Notes: a model not told the origin generated them from the letters alone. A stretch of DNA of 64,000 bases from Odontesthes bonariensis (GCF_027942865.1 NC_134507.1:34153711-34217710), one strand, 5' to 3'; counted from the stretch's first letter, positions 18,547 to 29,503 are shown. Made by a program: numbers and translations.

Positions 18547-21500
18547 ATGTCATACCTGTTGTTTTTAACCATACTCATGACACTCACTCTCTCAACTATT
18601 AATGTGAGAAGTGTAAAGTCAAAAGTTAGAGCCCAGAGTGTTTTATCCTTTCTTAGTTCTTTTAAGTCAGATGTTCTTTTAATACAGGAATGCGGCCTAC
18701 CGTTTTTAAAGCACTACAGACAGTGGGAGGAGATGTGGCCACAGACATCATTGTGGAGTGGATCCAACCAAAACAAAAATGATGGAGTGGCCATTTTGAT
18801 CAAAAACCCTCAGGTTCTGGTGAAGGGCAGCACTGTGGTGAGAGACGGACGGGCACTTTTAGCACATTTGACTTTTATGGGACAAGATTTTAACCTCTTA
18901 AATATTTATGGCTTTAACGAAAAAAATGACCGGTATGACCTTTTAGAAGACCTGCAGTCCCACATGCTAGGTAGGGCACCACTAGTTTTAGGGGGTGATT
19001 TTAACTGTATTTTAAGCAGGAGTGACAGAAAAAGAGCAGGGGAATTTTTTAAAGTTGACAAAACATCGGTTTTATTACAGGGCATATGCAAGGATTTTAA
19101 ACTTCAGGACTGTTTTAAAACCATGCATCCCAGAGAGGAGGGCTTCACCTGGTTCAGTGGTGATGGCACCAGAGCCTCTCGTATAGACTACCTTTTTACA
19201 CGGGACTGCCCACCAACCGATGCTAGATTGACCCCCGTTTTCTTTTCCGATCACCTAATGCTTTCCTGCACCCTATCACTCTCTTCGGGTGTGACTTCCG
19301 GAAGTGGTCTGTGGAAACTAAACTGCTCCCTTTTAAAAGAAAATGAAATAGTTAGTCAGTACCGGGAGCAGTACCACGAGTGGCAGACCCTTCAAGACTT
19401 TTACGATACACGTGCACACTGGTGGGAAATGGTGAAGGAAAAGACCCAGACTTTCTTTAGACAGGCAGGTAGGAGAAAAAAGAATAGGGAAAACAGACGC
19501 ATGATGGGACTGCAGAAGCGACTACAGCGCTATTTTAAATTAAACCAACAAGGGATGGATTTTAATGATGAAATAAAACAAGTGAAAACAGAGATGTCGA
19601 TTTTAGCAGATATTAAAAGTAAGGGTGTCATTTTAAGAAGCAGGGAACGAGAAATAGAGGAAGGAGAGAAGTGCACAAGGTATTTTTTTAAGAAAATTGT
19701 GAATAAAGGGGGGGCCATTTTAAAGCTAACAAAAGAGAACGGGTGCACAGTTGATTCAATGGAAGAAATTAAACAAGCTGTTGAACAATTTTATCGTGAA
19801 CTGTACGAACAAAAACCTGTTGAAATGGACACCATGACAGAAGTTTTAAATTACATAGAAAAAACAGTAAAAGACAGTGTGCCTTTAACCCAAGATTTTA
19901 CAATTTCAGAGTTAAATAAATGTTTTACAAATTTTAAGAAAGGGAAGTCCCCAGGACAAGATGGACTTCCCTTGGAATTTTATTTGACCTTTTGGGATAT
20001 TTTAGCACCTGACTTGTTTACTGTTTTTATGGAATTTGAGCAACTTGACCGACTTCCTGACAGTTTTAGAGCAGGGATAGTGACTCTTCTTCACAAAAAA
20101 AAAGACAAGACTGACTTGAAGAATTGGAGACCGATTACACTTTTAAACTTTGACTGTAAACTTTTTAGTAAACTTTTAGCTTCACGTATGTCCTTGTTTT
20201 TAGAAGACCTGATTCACCCGGATCAAGCCTGTGCCATCCCGGGGAGGAAGATAACCGACAGCCTCGTACTGATCCGAGACACCATCTGTTATGCGAGAGA
20301 CAGAAACATTCGGCTAGCAGTCCTAAATTTAGACTTTGAGAAAGCCTTTGATCGGGTCTCGCACCAGTACCTTTTCCAGGTACTGCAAAAAATGGGGTTC
20401 CCAGAAAGGTTTATAGCTTGGGTGGGTCTGCTGTACCGGGGCATTACCAGCAAATTCCTTGTTAACGGGCATCTGACAAAAGCAGTAAACATCCACTGCG
20501 GTGTCCGTCAGGGTTGTCCGTTATCTGCCCTCCTCTACATCATCTGTGTGGAACCACTCGCACAGAGCTTGAGAAGGGACCACCGAATCAATGGGGTGAG
20601 AGTCCCGGGGAGCGGGGGACTATCGACAAAGTGTGTTTTATATATGGACGACGTAAACATTTTATGTACAGACCTAATATCCATCAATAGGACTCTGGAC
20701 TTGACTGACTGGTATGGACGGGCCTCTGGGGCAAAACTAAACAGAAACAAGACCCAAGCCCAATTTTACGGGCCATGGACAGCGACTGAGACTGCAGGAC
20801 TCCCCGTGACTATAACCCAGACCAAACAGAAAATACTGGGGATTAATTTTGACAAGGAAGGGGGAGGGACATCAAACTGGCCAGACGTGGTAGGGAAAGT
20901 AAAGCAAAGACTAGGATACTGGGGACTTAGAGGACTGACCATTGAAGGAAAGGTTTTAATCATCAAAGCCGTGATTTTACCTTTGCTTTTACTAATCAGT
21001 TCTGTTTTTATCCCACCTAGAAAAGTGCTTTTAGACCTGGACCGAGCCATTTTTTATTTTCTGTGGGGCTCCAAGTGGGAAAGACTGAGGAGAGATGTAA
21101 TGAAGAAACAAAAAGAGAAAGGAGGAAAAGGAGTGCCTGATTTTTATTTGTTTTTAGGAAGCAGATACACTACACTGCACATCCTACAGGCCACAGACCC
21201 ATCCGGAAACCCCAAAACTAAAGCAATGACACGATTCTGGATGGGTTCTTACCTCAGAAGACTGAAGATTTTACCCACCGACCTAAAAGTGCCTGTGTCT
21301 TTTAGCCTGCCACCATCCTATGCTTTTATCCAGACGTTCTTAAAGCATTTTAACTTGGAGGCAGAGGAGTTGCATGTTTTAACAAACCACCGCTCTTTGA
21401 TTTCTGTTGTGCAGGAGCGGGAACCAGTGAGTCCAGTGCGTGGGCTCGCGTTCGGCGAGCCCTCAACAGTTTGGTGCAACGTCAACCATTCCGCTCTCCC

Positions 21501-22077
21501 AAACAGACTCCGGGACCTGTCGTGGATGGTGGCTCATGAGATCCTCCCAGTCAGGTCCGTTATGCACTCCCGGGGCATGTCAGCGATCTCAACCTGCCCG
21601 CGACCTGGTTGTGGCGCGCCCGAGTCGGTGAGGCACCTGCTCTGGGAGTGCAGCGCTGCTGCAGACCAGTGGGCAACAGCCGGCTCCTTGCAATTCCCGT
21701 ACTTGCCAGCAAGGGAGGTCCTCACAGCACAACTCGTGCTCTATGGGGTGAGCCAAACAAAAATAAAAAAGAATGACTTTGCCAAGCAGTGGCTCACCCT
21801 AGCCGCTATGAAAGACGCCATGTGGACCTCCAGGAACTTGCTGGTGAGGAAGCGCATGCAGATCCCCCCCGTGGCTGTGATCCGGATGGCCGCAGCGGCG
21901 GCTCAAGCGGCCGGAGCTGCAGGCGGCGGGCCTAGGACACATCCACAAAGAAGAATCGCCTCTGTGCCCATTCGGATGAAGGAGCCGGAGCTACACACAA
22001 AAAGGTCAAAGCAGCGACGGCCTGGCTCTCCGGGTGAGGCAGGTGGGAAGGAGCAACAGGGTGGGGATCTCCTCTGA
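18547..22077 (+). CDS. Retrotransposon ORF2: AP endonuclease and reverse transcriptase
   Basis: 1176 codons, uninterrupted. The N-terminal AP-like endonuclease shows [36 protein letters not shown] and FSDHLML (residues ~15-240). The reverse transcriptase shows [52 protein letters not shown] and the catalytic YMDDVNIL (~690). The C-terminal [19 protein letters not shown] is the CX3C...H...C finger of L1/Tx1 ORF2 proteins. The endonuclease is expected to nick the U2 bottom strand and the RT to prime there. Loss of this family's activity is not evident here, as all key motifs are present. Confidence 0.92.
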   Translation: MSYLLFLTILMTLTLSTINVRSVKSKVRAQSVLSFLSSFKSDVLLIQECGLPFLKHYRQWEEMWPQTSLWSGSNQNKNDGVAILIKNPQVLVKGSTVVRDGRALLAHLTFMGQDFNLLNIYGFNEKNDRYDLLEDLQSHMLGRAPLVLGGDFNCILSRSDRKRAGEFFKVDKTSVLLQGICKDFKLQDCFKTMHPREEGFTWFSGDGTRASRIDYLFTRDCPPTDARLTPVFFSDHLMLSCTLSLSSGVTSGSGLWKLNCSLLKENEIVSQYREQYHEWQTLQDFYDTRAHWWEMVKEKTQTFFRQAGRRKKNRENRRMMGLQKRLQRYFKLNQQGMDFNDEIKQVKTEMSILADIKSKGVILRSREREIEEGEKCTRYFFKKIVNKGGAILKLTKENGCTVDSMEEIKQAVEQFYRELYEQKPVEMDTMTEVLNYIEKTVKDSVPLTQDFTISELNKCFTNFKKGKSPGQDGLPLEFYLTFWDILAPDLFTVFMEFEQLDRLPDSFRAGIVTLLHKKKDKTDLKNWRPITLLNFDCKLFSKLLASRMSLFLEDLIHPDQACAIPGRKITDSLVLIRDTICYARDRNIRLAVLNLDFEKAFDRVSHQYLFQVLQKMGFPERFIAWVGLLYRGITSKFLVNGHLTKAVNIHCGVRQGCPLSALLYIICVEPLAQSLRRDHRINGVRVPGSGGLSTKCVLYMDDVNILCTDLISINRTLDLTDWYGRASGAKLNRNKTQAQFYGPWTATETAGLPVTITQTKQKILGINFDKEGGGTSNWPDVVGKVKQRLGYWGLRGLTIEGKVLIIKAVILPLLLLISSVFIPPRKVLLDLDRAIFYFLWGSKWERLRRDVMKKQKEKGGKGVPDFYLFLGSRYTTLHILQATDPSGNPKTKAMTRFWMGSYLRRLKILPTDLKVPVSFSLPPSYAFIQTFLKHFNLEAEELHVLTNHRSLISVVQEREPVSPVRGLAFGEPSTVWCNVNHSALPNRLRDLSWMVAHEILPVRSVMHSRGMSAISTCPRPGCGAPESVRHLLWECSAAADQWATAGSLQFPYLPAREVLTAQLVLYGVSQTKIKKNDFAKQWLTLAAMKDAMWTSRNLLVRKRMQIPPVAVIRMAAAAAQAAGAAGGGPRTHPQRRIASVPIRMKEPELHTKRSKQRRPGSPGEAGGKEQQGGDLL

Positions 22078-22433
22078 GCACCACGACAGGATCCCGAGAG
22101 ACCTACTGTTTGGGGGAGCGAAATGAGTTTCCCTGGGTAGGGACTCACTGCGCTCCTGCACAAAAAATGGACTTGGAAGAGAGCATTTTAACTAATGCAC
22201 TCCTTTTTAAAGACACTCAATACAAACTGCTACTCGCATGAGAACTACTTCACATGTAACTTTTACCTTAGACAACATTGACCTTATCTGGAATATCCCA
22301 TGGAAAACTTGTTTTATTGTTGTTGTTTTAAATGTGGTTATACAGATTACACTTATTTATTGATGTTTTTATTCATAGGTAAAACATATGTCTTAAATAT
22401 GAAGTTTTTATGAAAATGTGATGTATTAGTGTC

Positions 22434-22439
22434 AATAAA
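22434..22439 (+). terminator. Polyadenylation signal of copy A
   Basis: AATAAA about 20 bp before the 3' junction. The same signal occurs in the 3' UTRs of copies B and C. Confidence 0.7.
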
Positions 22440-22459
22440 TTTTTTCAAAAGAAAAAAAA

Positions 22460-22471
22460 TCTGTTCTTATC
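22460..22471 (+). pseudogene. U2: 12-nt U2 remnant between stacked insertions
   Basis: TCTGTTCTTATC, equal to U2 nt 39-50, separates copy A from copy B. The same 12 bases recur at 25580-25591 after copy B, so they are the target duplication made by copy B. Confidence 0.92.
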
Positions 22472-25400
22472 TAGTCAGTACCGGGAGCAGTACCACGAGT
22501 GGCAGACCCTTCAAGACTTTAACGATACACGTGCACACTGGTGGGAAATGGTGAAGGAAAAGACCCAGACTTTCTTTAGACAGGCAGGTAGGAGAAAAAA
22601 GAATAGGGAAAACAGACGCATGATGGGACTGCAGAAGCGACTACAGCGCTATTTTAAATTAAACCAACAAGGGATGGATTTTAATGATGAAATAAAACAA
22701 GTGAAAACAGAGATGTCGATTTTAGCAGATATTAAAAGTAAGGGTGTCATTTTAAGAAGCAGGGAACGAGAAATAGAGGAAGGAGAGAAGTGCACAAGGT
22801 ATTTTTTTAAGAAAATTGTGAATAAAGGGGGGGCCATTTTAAAGCTAACAAAAGAGAACGGGTGCACAGTTGATTCAATGGAAGAAATTAAACAAGCTGT
22901 TGAACAATTTTATCGTGAACTGTACGAACAAAAACCTGTTGAAATGGACACCATGACAGAAGTTTTAAATTACATAGAAAAAACAGTAAAAGACAGTGTG
23001 CTTTTAACCCAAGATTTTACAATTTCAGAGTTAAATAAATGTTTTACAAATTTTAAGAAAGGGAAGTCCCCAGGACAAGATGGACTTCCCTTGGAATTTT
23101 ATTTGACCTTTTGGGATATTTTAGCACCTGACTTGTTTACTGTTTTTATGGAATTTGAGCAACTTGACCGACTTCCTGACAGTTTTAGAGCAGGGATAGT
23201 GACTCTTCTTCACAAAAAAAAAGACAAGACTGACTTGAAGAATTGGAGACCGATTACACTTTTAAACTTTGACTGTAAACTTTTTAGTAAACTTTTAGCT
23301 TCACGTATGTCCTTGTTTTTAGAAGACCTGATTCACCCGGATCAAGCCTGTGCCATCCCGGGGAGGAAGATAACCGACAGCCTCGTACTGATCCGAGACA
23401 CCATCTGTTATGCGAGAGACAGAAACATTCGGCTAGCAGTCCTAAATTTAGACTTTGAGAAAGCCTTTGATCGGGTCTCGCACCAGTACCTTTTCCAGGT
23501 ACTGCAAAAAATGGGGTTCCCAGAAAGGTTTATAGCTTGGGTGGGTCTGCTGTACCGGGGCATTACCAGCAAATTCCTTGTTAACGGGCATCTGACAAAA
23601 GCAGTAAACATCCACTGCGGTGTCCGTCAGGGTTGTCCGTTATCTGCCCTCCTCTACATCATCTGTGTGGAACCACTCGCACAGAGCTTGAGAAGGGACC
23701 ACCGAATCAATGGGGTGAGAGTCCCGGGGAGCGGGGGACTATCGACAAAGTGTGTTTTATATATGGACGACGTAAACATTTTATGTACAGACCTAATATC
23801 CATCAATAGGACTCTGGACTTGACTGACTGGTATGGACGGGCCTCTGGGGCAAAACTAAACAGAAACAAGACCCAAGCCCAATTTTACGGGCCATGGACA
23901 GCGACTGAGACTGCAGGACTCCCCGTGACTATAACCCAGACCAAACAGAAAATACTGGGGATTAATTTTGACAAGGAAGGGGGAGGGACATCAAACTGGC
24001 CAGACGTGGTAGGGAAAGTAAAGCAAAGACTAGGATACTGGGGACTTAGAGGACTGACCATTGAAGGAAAGGTTTTAATCATCAAAGCCGTGATTTTATC
24101 TTTGCTTTTACTAATCAGTTCTGTTTTTATCCCACCTAGAAAAGTGCTTTTAGACCTGGACCGAGCCATTTTTTATTTTCTGTGGGGCTCCAAGTGGGAA
24201 AGACTGAGGAGAGATGTAATGAAGAAACAAAAAGAGAAAGGAGGAAAAGGAGTGCCTGATTTTTATTTGTTTTTAGGAAGCAGATACACTACACTGCACA
24301 TCCTACAGGCCACAGACCCATCCGGAAACCCCAAAACTAAAGCAATGACACGATTCTGGATGGGTTCTTACCTCAGAAGACTGAAGATTTTACCCACCGA
24401 CCTAAAAGTGCCTGTGTCTTTTAGCCTGCCACCATCCTATGCTTTTATCCAGACGTTCTTAAAGCATTTTAACTTGGAGGCAGAGGAGTTGCATGTTTTA
24501 ACAAACCACCGCTCTTTGATTTCTGTTGTGCAGGAGCGGGAACCAGTGAGTCCAGTGCGTGGGCTCGCGTTCGGCGAGCCCTCAACAGTTTGGTGCAACG
24601 TCAACCATTCCGCTCTCCCAAACAGACTCCGGGACCTGTCGTGGATGGTGGCTCATGAGATCCTCCCAGTCAGGTCCGTTATGCACTCCCGGGGCATGTC
24701 AGCGATCTCAACCTGCCCGCGACCTGGTTGTGGCGCGCCCGAGTCGGTGAGGCACCTGCTCTGGGAGTGCAGCGCTGCTGCAGACCAGTGGGCAACAGCC
24801 GGCTCCTTGCAATTCCCGTACTTGCCAGCAAGGGAGGTCCTCACAGCACAACTCGTGCTCTATGGGGTGAGCCAAACAAAAATAAAAAAGAATGACTTTG
24901 CCAAGCAGTGGCTCACCCTAGCCGCTATGAAAGACGCCATGTGGACCTCCAGGAACTTGCTGGTGAGGAAGTGCATGCAGATCCCCCCCGTGGCTGTGAT
25001 CCGGATGGCCGCAGCGGCGGCTCAAGCGGCCGGAGCTGCAGGCGGCGGGCCTAGGACACATCCACAAAGAAGAATCGCCTCTGTGCCCATTCGGATGAAG
25101 GAGCCGGAGCTACACACAAAAAGGTCAAAGCAGCGACGGCCTGGCTCTCCGGGCGAGGCAGGTGGGAAGGAGCAACAGGGTGGGGATCTCCTCTGAGCAC
25201 CACGACAGGATCCCGAGAGACCTACTGTTTGGGGGAGCGAAATGAGTTTCCCTGGGTAGGGACTCACTGCGCCCCTGCACAAAAAATGGACTTGGAAGAG
25301 AGCATTTTAACTAATGCACTCCTTTTTAAAGACACTCAATACAAACTGCTACTCGCATGAGAACTACTTCACATGTAACTTTTACCTTAGACAACATTGA

Positions 25401-25579
25401 CCTTATCTGTAATATCCCATGGAAAACTTGTTTTATTGTTGTTGTTTTAAATGTGGTTATACAGATTACACTTATTTATTGATGTTTTTATTCATAGGTA
25501 AAACATATGTCTTAAATATGAAGTTTTTATGAAAATGTGATGTATTAGTGTCAATAAATTTTTTCAAAAGAAAAAAAAA
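22472..25579 (+). mobile_element. Keno-like retrotransposon, copy B, 5'-truncated
   Basis: 3108 bp, beginning inside ORF2 (equivalent to about 19354 of copy A) and running to the A tail. It is nearly identical to copy A. It stands in the same orientation at the same U2 site, directly downstream of A, and is flanked by 12-bp duplications of U2. Confidence 0.93.
22548..25196 (+). pseudogene. ORF2 of copy B, N-terminus missing
   Basis: An 882-codon open frame from an internal Met. The whole endonuclease domain is missing; RT motifs (including YMDDVNIL) and the C-terminal CX3C finger are intact. It differs from copy A by a handful of substitutions only, such as Leu for Pro before TQDFTISEL. Without the endonuclease it should not be autonomous. 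Confidence 0.9.
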
Positions 25580-25729
25580 TCTGTTCTTATCAGTTTAATA
25601 TCTGATACGTCCTCTATATGAGGACTACATATTAAATGGATTTTTAGGCACAGGGGATGAAAAAGGGGCTTGCTCCGTTCACTCCACGCATCGTCCCGGT
25701 ACTGCAGTGCCGCCGGGAATGGTGCACTC
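25580..25729 (+). pseudogene. U2: U2 snRNA 3' fragment (nt 39-188)
   Basis: The remainder of the U2 gene interrupted by copies A and B. It carries several substitutions not seen in the intact genes (for example GGGATGAAAAAGG and GGGAATGGTG), consistent with decay after interruption. Confidence 0.93.
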
Positions 25730-26096
25730 TTCCCAACTCTTGTGAAATAACAAAACCAGCGGTACATGGTGGTAGTTTCAGGGAGCCATTGTATTCTGAC
25801 TTCTAAAATACAACTATAATCTTTAGAAAAGACGCAGTTTATGAGCACGTCGTGGGATTGAGCTTCCCTGGTTTCTCTGTATGACCATGAACACCAAACT
25901 ACACACAGAGAACAGAGGAGCTTGACAGACACACACTAAGTTATCTGAGAGTCCCATTTTCAGCTGCAGAGAAAAAACACATCAGGGAAGTCGACGTGCA
26001 GGCTCAACATCAGCCTCTCAAGCCAACTCTCTGGTAAAATAGGGGAAACGTATGGTTCCAGCACCTATGTAACACATATTTGTCACGGGGACTGTG

Positions 26097-26214
26097 GCTT
26101 ACGGCCACACCGCCCTGAACACGCCCGATCTCGTCCGAACTCGGAAGCCAAGCAGGGTCGGGCCTGGTTAGTACTTGGATGGGAGACCGCTTGGGAATAC
26201 CAGGTGCTGTAAGC
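26097..26214 (+). rRNA. 5S: 5S rRNA, unit 1
   Basis: 118-nt vertebrate-type 5S, from GCTTACGGCCACACC to GGTGCTGTAAGC, a component of the large ribosomal subunit transcribed by Pol III. The internal control region (A box from GAAGCCAAGCAGG, C box from CTTGGATGGGAGACC) is intact, and a T5 terminator follows after one base. Compared with the usual vertebrate 5S it has GCCAAGCAG and CCGCTTGGG. Nt 63 is C in this copy. Confidence 0.96.
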
Positions 26215-26437
26215 ATTTTTCTCTCTTCTCTCTGCATGTCTTTTGTTGAAACATCTGTTGATCACCCTGTGATCCATCTTGCTGATCCTGGATCTGCTAA
26301 GGTGTCCCAGGTCATGGTTGCCTTTGATCCTCATACATTTAACTTTGTCCTGACAAAGGAGCAGTTCCAAAAAGTCAAACAGGGACTGCCTTTGCATTTG
26401 ACGCAGTCAAACTGCATGCGCCTGGAGAAGCCAAAAG

Positions 26438-26515
26438 GCTTACAGCACCTGGTATTCCCAGGCGGTCTCCCCATCCAAGTACTAACCAGGCCCGACTCTG
26501 CTTAGCTTCTGAGAT
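26438..26515 (-). pseudogene. Inverted 5' truncated 5S, unit 1
   Basis: On the minus strand it matches 5S from about nt 43 to the 3' end (GAAGCTAAGCAG...GGTGCTGTAAGC) and is followed by TTTT. The first ~42 nt are replaced by unrelated sequence. The A-box and C-box region is retained, and two of its bases match the usual vertebrate 5S better than the forward gene does. One such copy lies in every unit. Confidence 0.9.
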
Positions 26516-26754
26516 AAAACTCTGGCTTTTAGTCTGCGAAAAGAGAGTGAAAGTGAACTCCACTTTGAGATGGCTCTGGGATTGGGCCGACTGGGAGAAT
26601 TGCTTGAAAAAAACCTCTACACCCAATGAGCGGTCTGAACAAAGCCTCAAGACCCCTAGTCTTTTGCACAGAGTAAAAGACAAAGCAGCCATTGAATAGG
26701 GCCCGATTGTTCCTACCTGGTCGGCCGAGGAGCCAGCGTCTCAACCAAGCAAAG

Positions 26755-26773
26755 CTCACCGTGGGGAAGGTGG
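26755..26773 (+). promoter_or_regulatory. U5 proximal sequence element (PSE)
   Basis: CTCACCGTGGGGAAGGTGG lies 65 to 47 bp upstream of the U5 start, the position of the vertebrate snRNA PSE (SNAPc site), and resembles the U2 and U1 PSEs here. It is repeated at the same offset in all units. Confidence 0.72.
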
Positions 26774-26819
26774 CTATGCCAACTAGCCTGATGCACTGCT
26801 CCCGCAGTGTCAAATACTC

Positions 26820-26939
26820 GTACTCTGGTTTCTCTTCATAACGTACAAGTCTTTCGCCTTTTACTAAAGACTTCCGTGGAGAGCAGCATTAATGAGTTGT
26901 TTCTATTTTTGGAAGGCTTTACCTTTGCGGGTGAAGCCC
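26820..26939 (+). ncRNA. U5: U5 snRNA, unit 1
   Basis: ~120-nt U5 snRNA of the U4/U6.U5 tri-snRNP, which holds exon ends during splicing. Seen: TACTCTGGTTTCTCTTC at the 5' end, the invariant loop I (CGCCTTTTACTAAAG), an Sm site (CTATTTTTGG) and a 3' hairpin GGCTTTACC...GGTGAAGCC. The exact 5' end is uncertain by a few bases. A loose 3'-box-like GTCTGTGCAAAGGAA starts about 7 bp downstream. Confidence 0.93.
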
Positions 26940-27174
26940 ATTCTGTCTGTGCAAAGGAAATCTTCTTGCTGTGCCAAGTGACTTCTCGGAGTAGAGTCAC
27001 CTTATTTCTTGAGACCGTGCCCATGTTCAAAGCCTGGAGCGCTAAATTGTTGTTGTTTGAACGGTGCTCAGTGGAGCGGGCGGGAGTGCAAAGTTGTACC
27101 ATCTGAAACGGCTGAAGAGTGCTCACTGCAGCGGGTGGGCGGAGGTGCAAAGTGACGCTTTGTAGGCAAAAAAA

Positions 27175-27193
27175 GAGCACCGCCACAAGTGCG
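27175..27193 (+). promoter_or_regulatory. U2 proximal sequence element (PSE)
   Basis: GAGCACCGCCACAAGTGCG, 63 to 45 bp upstream of the U2 start, matches the CACCG...AAGTG core of vertebrate PSEs. It is conserved at this offset in every unit. Confidence 0.72.
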
Positions 27194-27237
27194 CATTGTG
27201 CCAGGAAGGGCTCTCGGACGTGAAACAGTGGAGGGTT

Positions 27238-27425
27238 ATCGCTTCTCGGCCTTTTGGCTAAGATCAAGTGTAGTATCTGTTCTTATCAGTTTAATATCTG
27301 ATACGTCCTCTATATGAGGACTACATATTAAATGGATTTTTAGGCACAGGGGTTGAAAAAGGGGCTTGCTCCGTTCACTCCACGCATCGATCCGGTACTG
27401 CAGTGCCGCCGGGAACGGTGCACTC
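27238..27425 (+). ncRNA. U2: U2 snRNA, unit 1
   Basis: ~188-nt U2 snRNA, which base-pairs with the intron branch site. Seen: 5' ATCGCTTCTCGGCC, branch-recognition GTAGTA (nt 33-38), stem-loops IIa/IIb, Sm site GATTTTTAG, and 3' end GGAACGGTGCAC. This copy has T instead of C near nt 154 (27391). Confidence 0.96.
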
Positions 27426-27792
27426 TTCCCAACTCTTGTGAAATAACAAAACCAGCGGTACATGGTGGTAGTTTCAGGGAGCCATTGTATTCTGACTTCT
27501 AAAATGGAACTATAATCTTTAGAAAAGACGCAGTTTATGAGCACGTCGTGGGATTGAGCTTCCCTGGTTTCTCTGTATGACCATGAACACCAAACTACAC
27601 ACAGAGAACAGAGGAGCTTGACAGACACACACTAAGTTATCTGAGAGTCCCATTTTCAGCTGCAGAGAACAATCACATCAGGGAAGTCGACGTGCAGGCT
27701 CAACATCAGCCTCTCAAGCCAACTCTCTGGTAAAATAGGGGCAACGTATGGTTCCAGCACCTATGTAACACATATTTGTCACGGGGACTGTG

Positions 27793-27910
27793 GCTTACGG
27801 CCACACCGCCCTGAACACGCCCGATCTCGTCCGAACTCGGAAGCCAAGCAGGGTCGGGCCTGGTTAGTACTTGGATGGGAGACCGCTTGGGAATACCAGG
27901 TGCTGTAAGC
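27793..27910 (+). rRNA. 5S: 5S rRNA, unit 2
   Basis: C63 type. Followed by one of the two longest TCTTC-type microsatellites in the array (distance to the inverted 5S is 356 bp). Confidence 0.96.
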
Positions 27911-28148
27911 ATTTTTCTCTCTTCTCTTCTCTTCTCTTCTCTCTGCATGTCTTTTGTTGAAACATCTGTTGATCACCCTGTGATCCATCTTGCTGATCCT
28001 GGATCTGCTAAGGTGTCCCAGGTCATGGTTGCCTTTGATCCTCATACATTTAACTTTGTCCTGACAAAGGAGCAGTTCCAAAAAGTCAAACAGGGACTGC
28101 CTTTGCATTTGACGCAGTCAAACTGCATGCGCCTGGAGAAGCCAAAAG

Positions 28149-28226
28149 GCTTACAGCACCTGGTATTCCCAGGCGGTCTCCCCATCCAAGTACTAACCAG
28201 GCCCAACTCTGCTTAGCTTCTGAGAT
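28149..28226 (-). pseudogene. Inverted truncated 5S, unit 2
   Basis: Same structure as unit 1, with one private substitution (plus strand GCCCAACTC for GCCCGACTC). Confidence 0.88.
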
Positions 28227-28530
28227 AAAACTCTGGCTTTTAGTCTGCGAAAAGAGAGTGAAAGTGAACTCCACTTTGAGATGGCTCTGGGATTGGGCCG
28301 ACTGGGAGAATTGCTTGAAAAAAACCTCTACACCCAATGAGCGGTCAGAACAAAGCCTCAAGACCCCTAGTCTTTTGCACAGAGTAAAAGACAAAGCAGC
28401 CATTGAATAGGGCCCGATTGTTCCTACCTGGTCGGCCGAGGAGCCAGCGTCTCAACCAAGCAAAGCTCACCGTGGGGAAGGTGGCTATGCCAACTAGCCT
28501 GATGCACTGCTCCCGCAGTGTCAAATACTC

Positions 28531-28650
28531 GTACTCTGGTTTCTCTTCATAACGTACAAGTCTTTCGCCTTTTACTAAAGACTTCCGTGGAGAGCAGCAT
28601 TAATGAGTTGTTTCTATTTTTGGAAGGCTTTACCTTTGCGGGTGAAGCCC
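28531..28650 (+). ncRNA. U5: U5 snRNA, unit 2
   Basis: Identical to unit 1 over the visible U5 motifs. Confidence 0.93.
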
Positions 28651-28948
28651 ATTCTGTCTGTGCAAAGGAAATCTTCTTGCTGTGCCAAGTGACTTCTCGG
28701 AGTAGAGTCACCTTATTTCTTGAGACCGTGCCCATGTTCAAAGCCTGGAGCGCTAAATTGTTGTTGTTTGAACGGTGCTCAGTGGAGCGGGCGGGAGTGC
28801 AAAGTTGTACCATCTGAAACGGCTGAAGAGTGCTCACTGCAGCGGGTGGGCGGAGGTGCAAAGTGACGCTTTGTAGGCAACAAAAGAGCACCGCCACAAG
28901 TGCGCATTGTGCCAGGAAGGGCTCTCGGACGTGAAACAGTGGAGGGTT

Positions 28949-29136
28949 ATCGCTTCTCGGCCTTTTGGCTAAGATCAAGTGTAGTATCTGTTCTTATCAG
29001 TTTAATATCTGATACGTCCTCTATATGAGGACTACATATTAAATGGATTTTTAGGCACAGGGGTTGAAAAAGGGGCTTGCTCCGTTCACTCCACGCATCG
29101 ACCCGGTACTGCAGTGCCGCCGGGAACGGTGCACTC
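28949..29136 (+). ncRNA. U2: U2 snRNA, unit 2
   Basis: Consensus copy of the left block (C at nt 154). Confidence 0.96.
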
Positions 29137-29503
29137 TTCCCAACTCTTGTGAAATAACAAAACCAGCGGTACATGGTGGTAGTTTCAGGGAGCCATTGTA
29201 TTCTGACTTCTAAAATGGAACTATAATCTTTAGAAAAGACGCAGTTTATGAGCACGTCGTGGGATTGAGCTTCCCTGGTTTCTCTGTATGACCATGAACA
29301 CCAAACTACACACAGAGAACAGAGGAGCTTGACAGACACACACTAAGTTATCTGAGAGTCCCATTTTCAGCTGCAGAGAACAATCACATCAGGGAAGTCG
29401 ACGTGCAGGCTCAACATCAGCCTCTCAAGCCAACTCTCTGGTAAAATAGGGGCAACGTATGGTTCCAGCACCTATGTAACACATATTTGTCACGGGGACT
29501 GTG

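Larger units (their letters stand above)
16838..22459 (+). mobile_element. Keno-like U2-specific non-LTR retrotransposon, copy A, full length
   Basis: A 5622-bp element inserted in U2 after nt 26. It has a 343-bp 5' UTR, ORF1, ORF2, and a ~380-bp 3' UTR with AATAAA followed by a short A tail. The 3' flank resumes at U2 nt 39, so U2 nt 27-38 (TCAAGTGTAGTA) are lost. ORF1 with three CCHC knuckles, an APE-type ORF2 and the U2 target fit the Tx1-clade family Keno, described from fish as U2-specific. Both ORFs are open, so the copy looks intact and recent. Confidence 0.9.

Noticed and set aside
18906-25282. Minus-strand ORFs of 60-95 codons opposite ORF2
   Set aside because: Antisense shadows, repeated identically in copies A, B and C only because the sense sequence is repeated.
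26392-26401. TTTGCATTT as an octamer-type distal enhancer of U5
   Set aside because: More than 400 bp from U5, not a perfect octamer, and next to the inverted 5S. The support is too weak.
26214-27128. Possible U4, U6, 7SK or tRNA genes in the array spacer
   Set aside because: I compared the spacer on both strands by eye with the known conserved motifs of these RNAs and found no match beyond short chance words.
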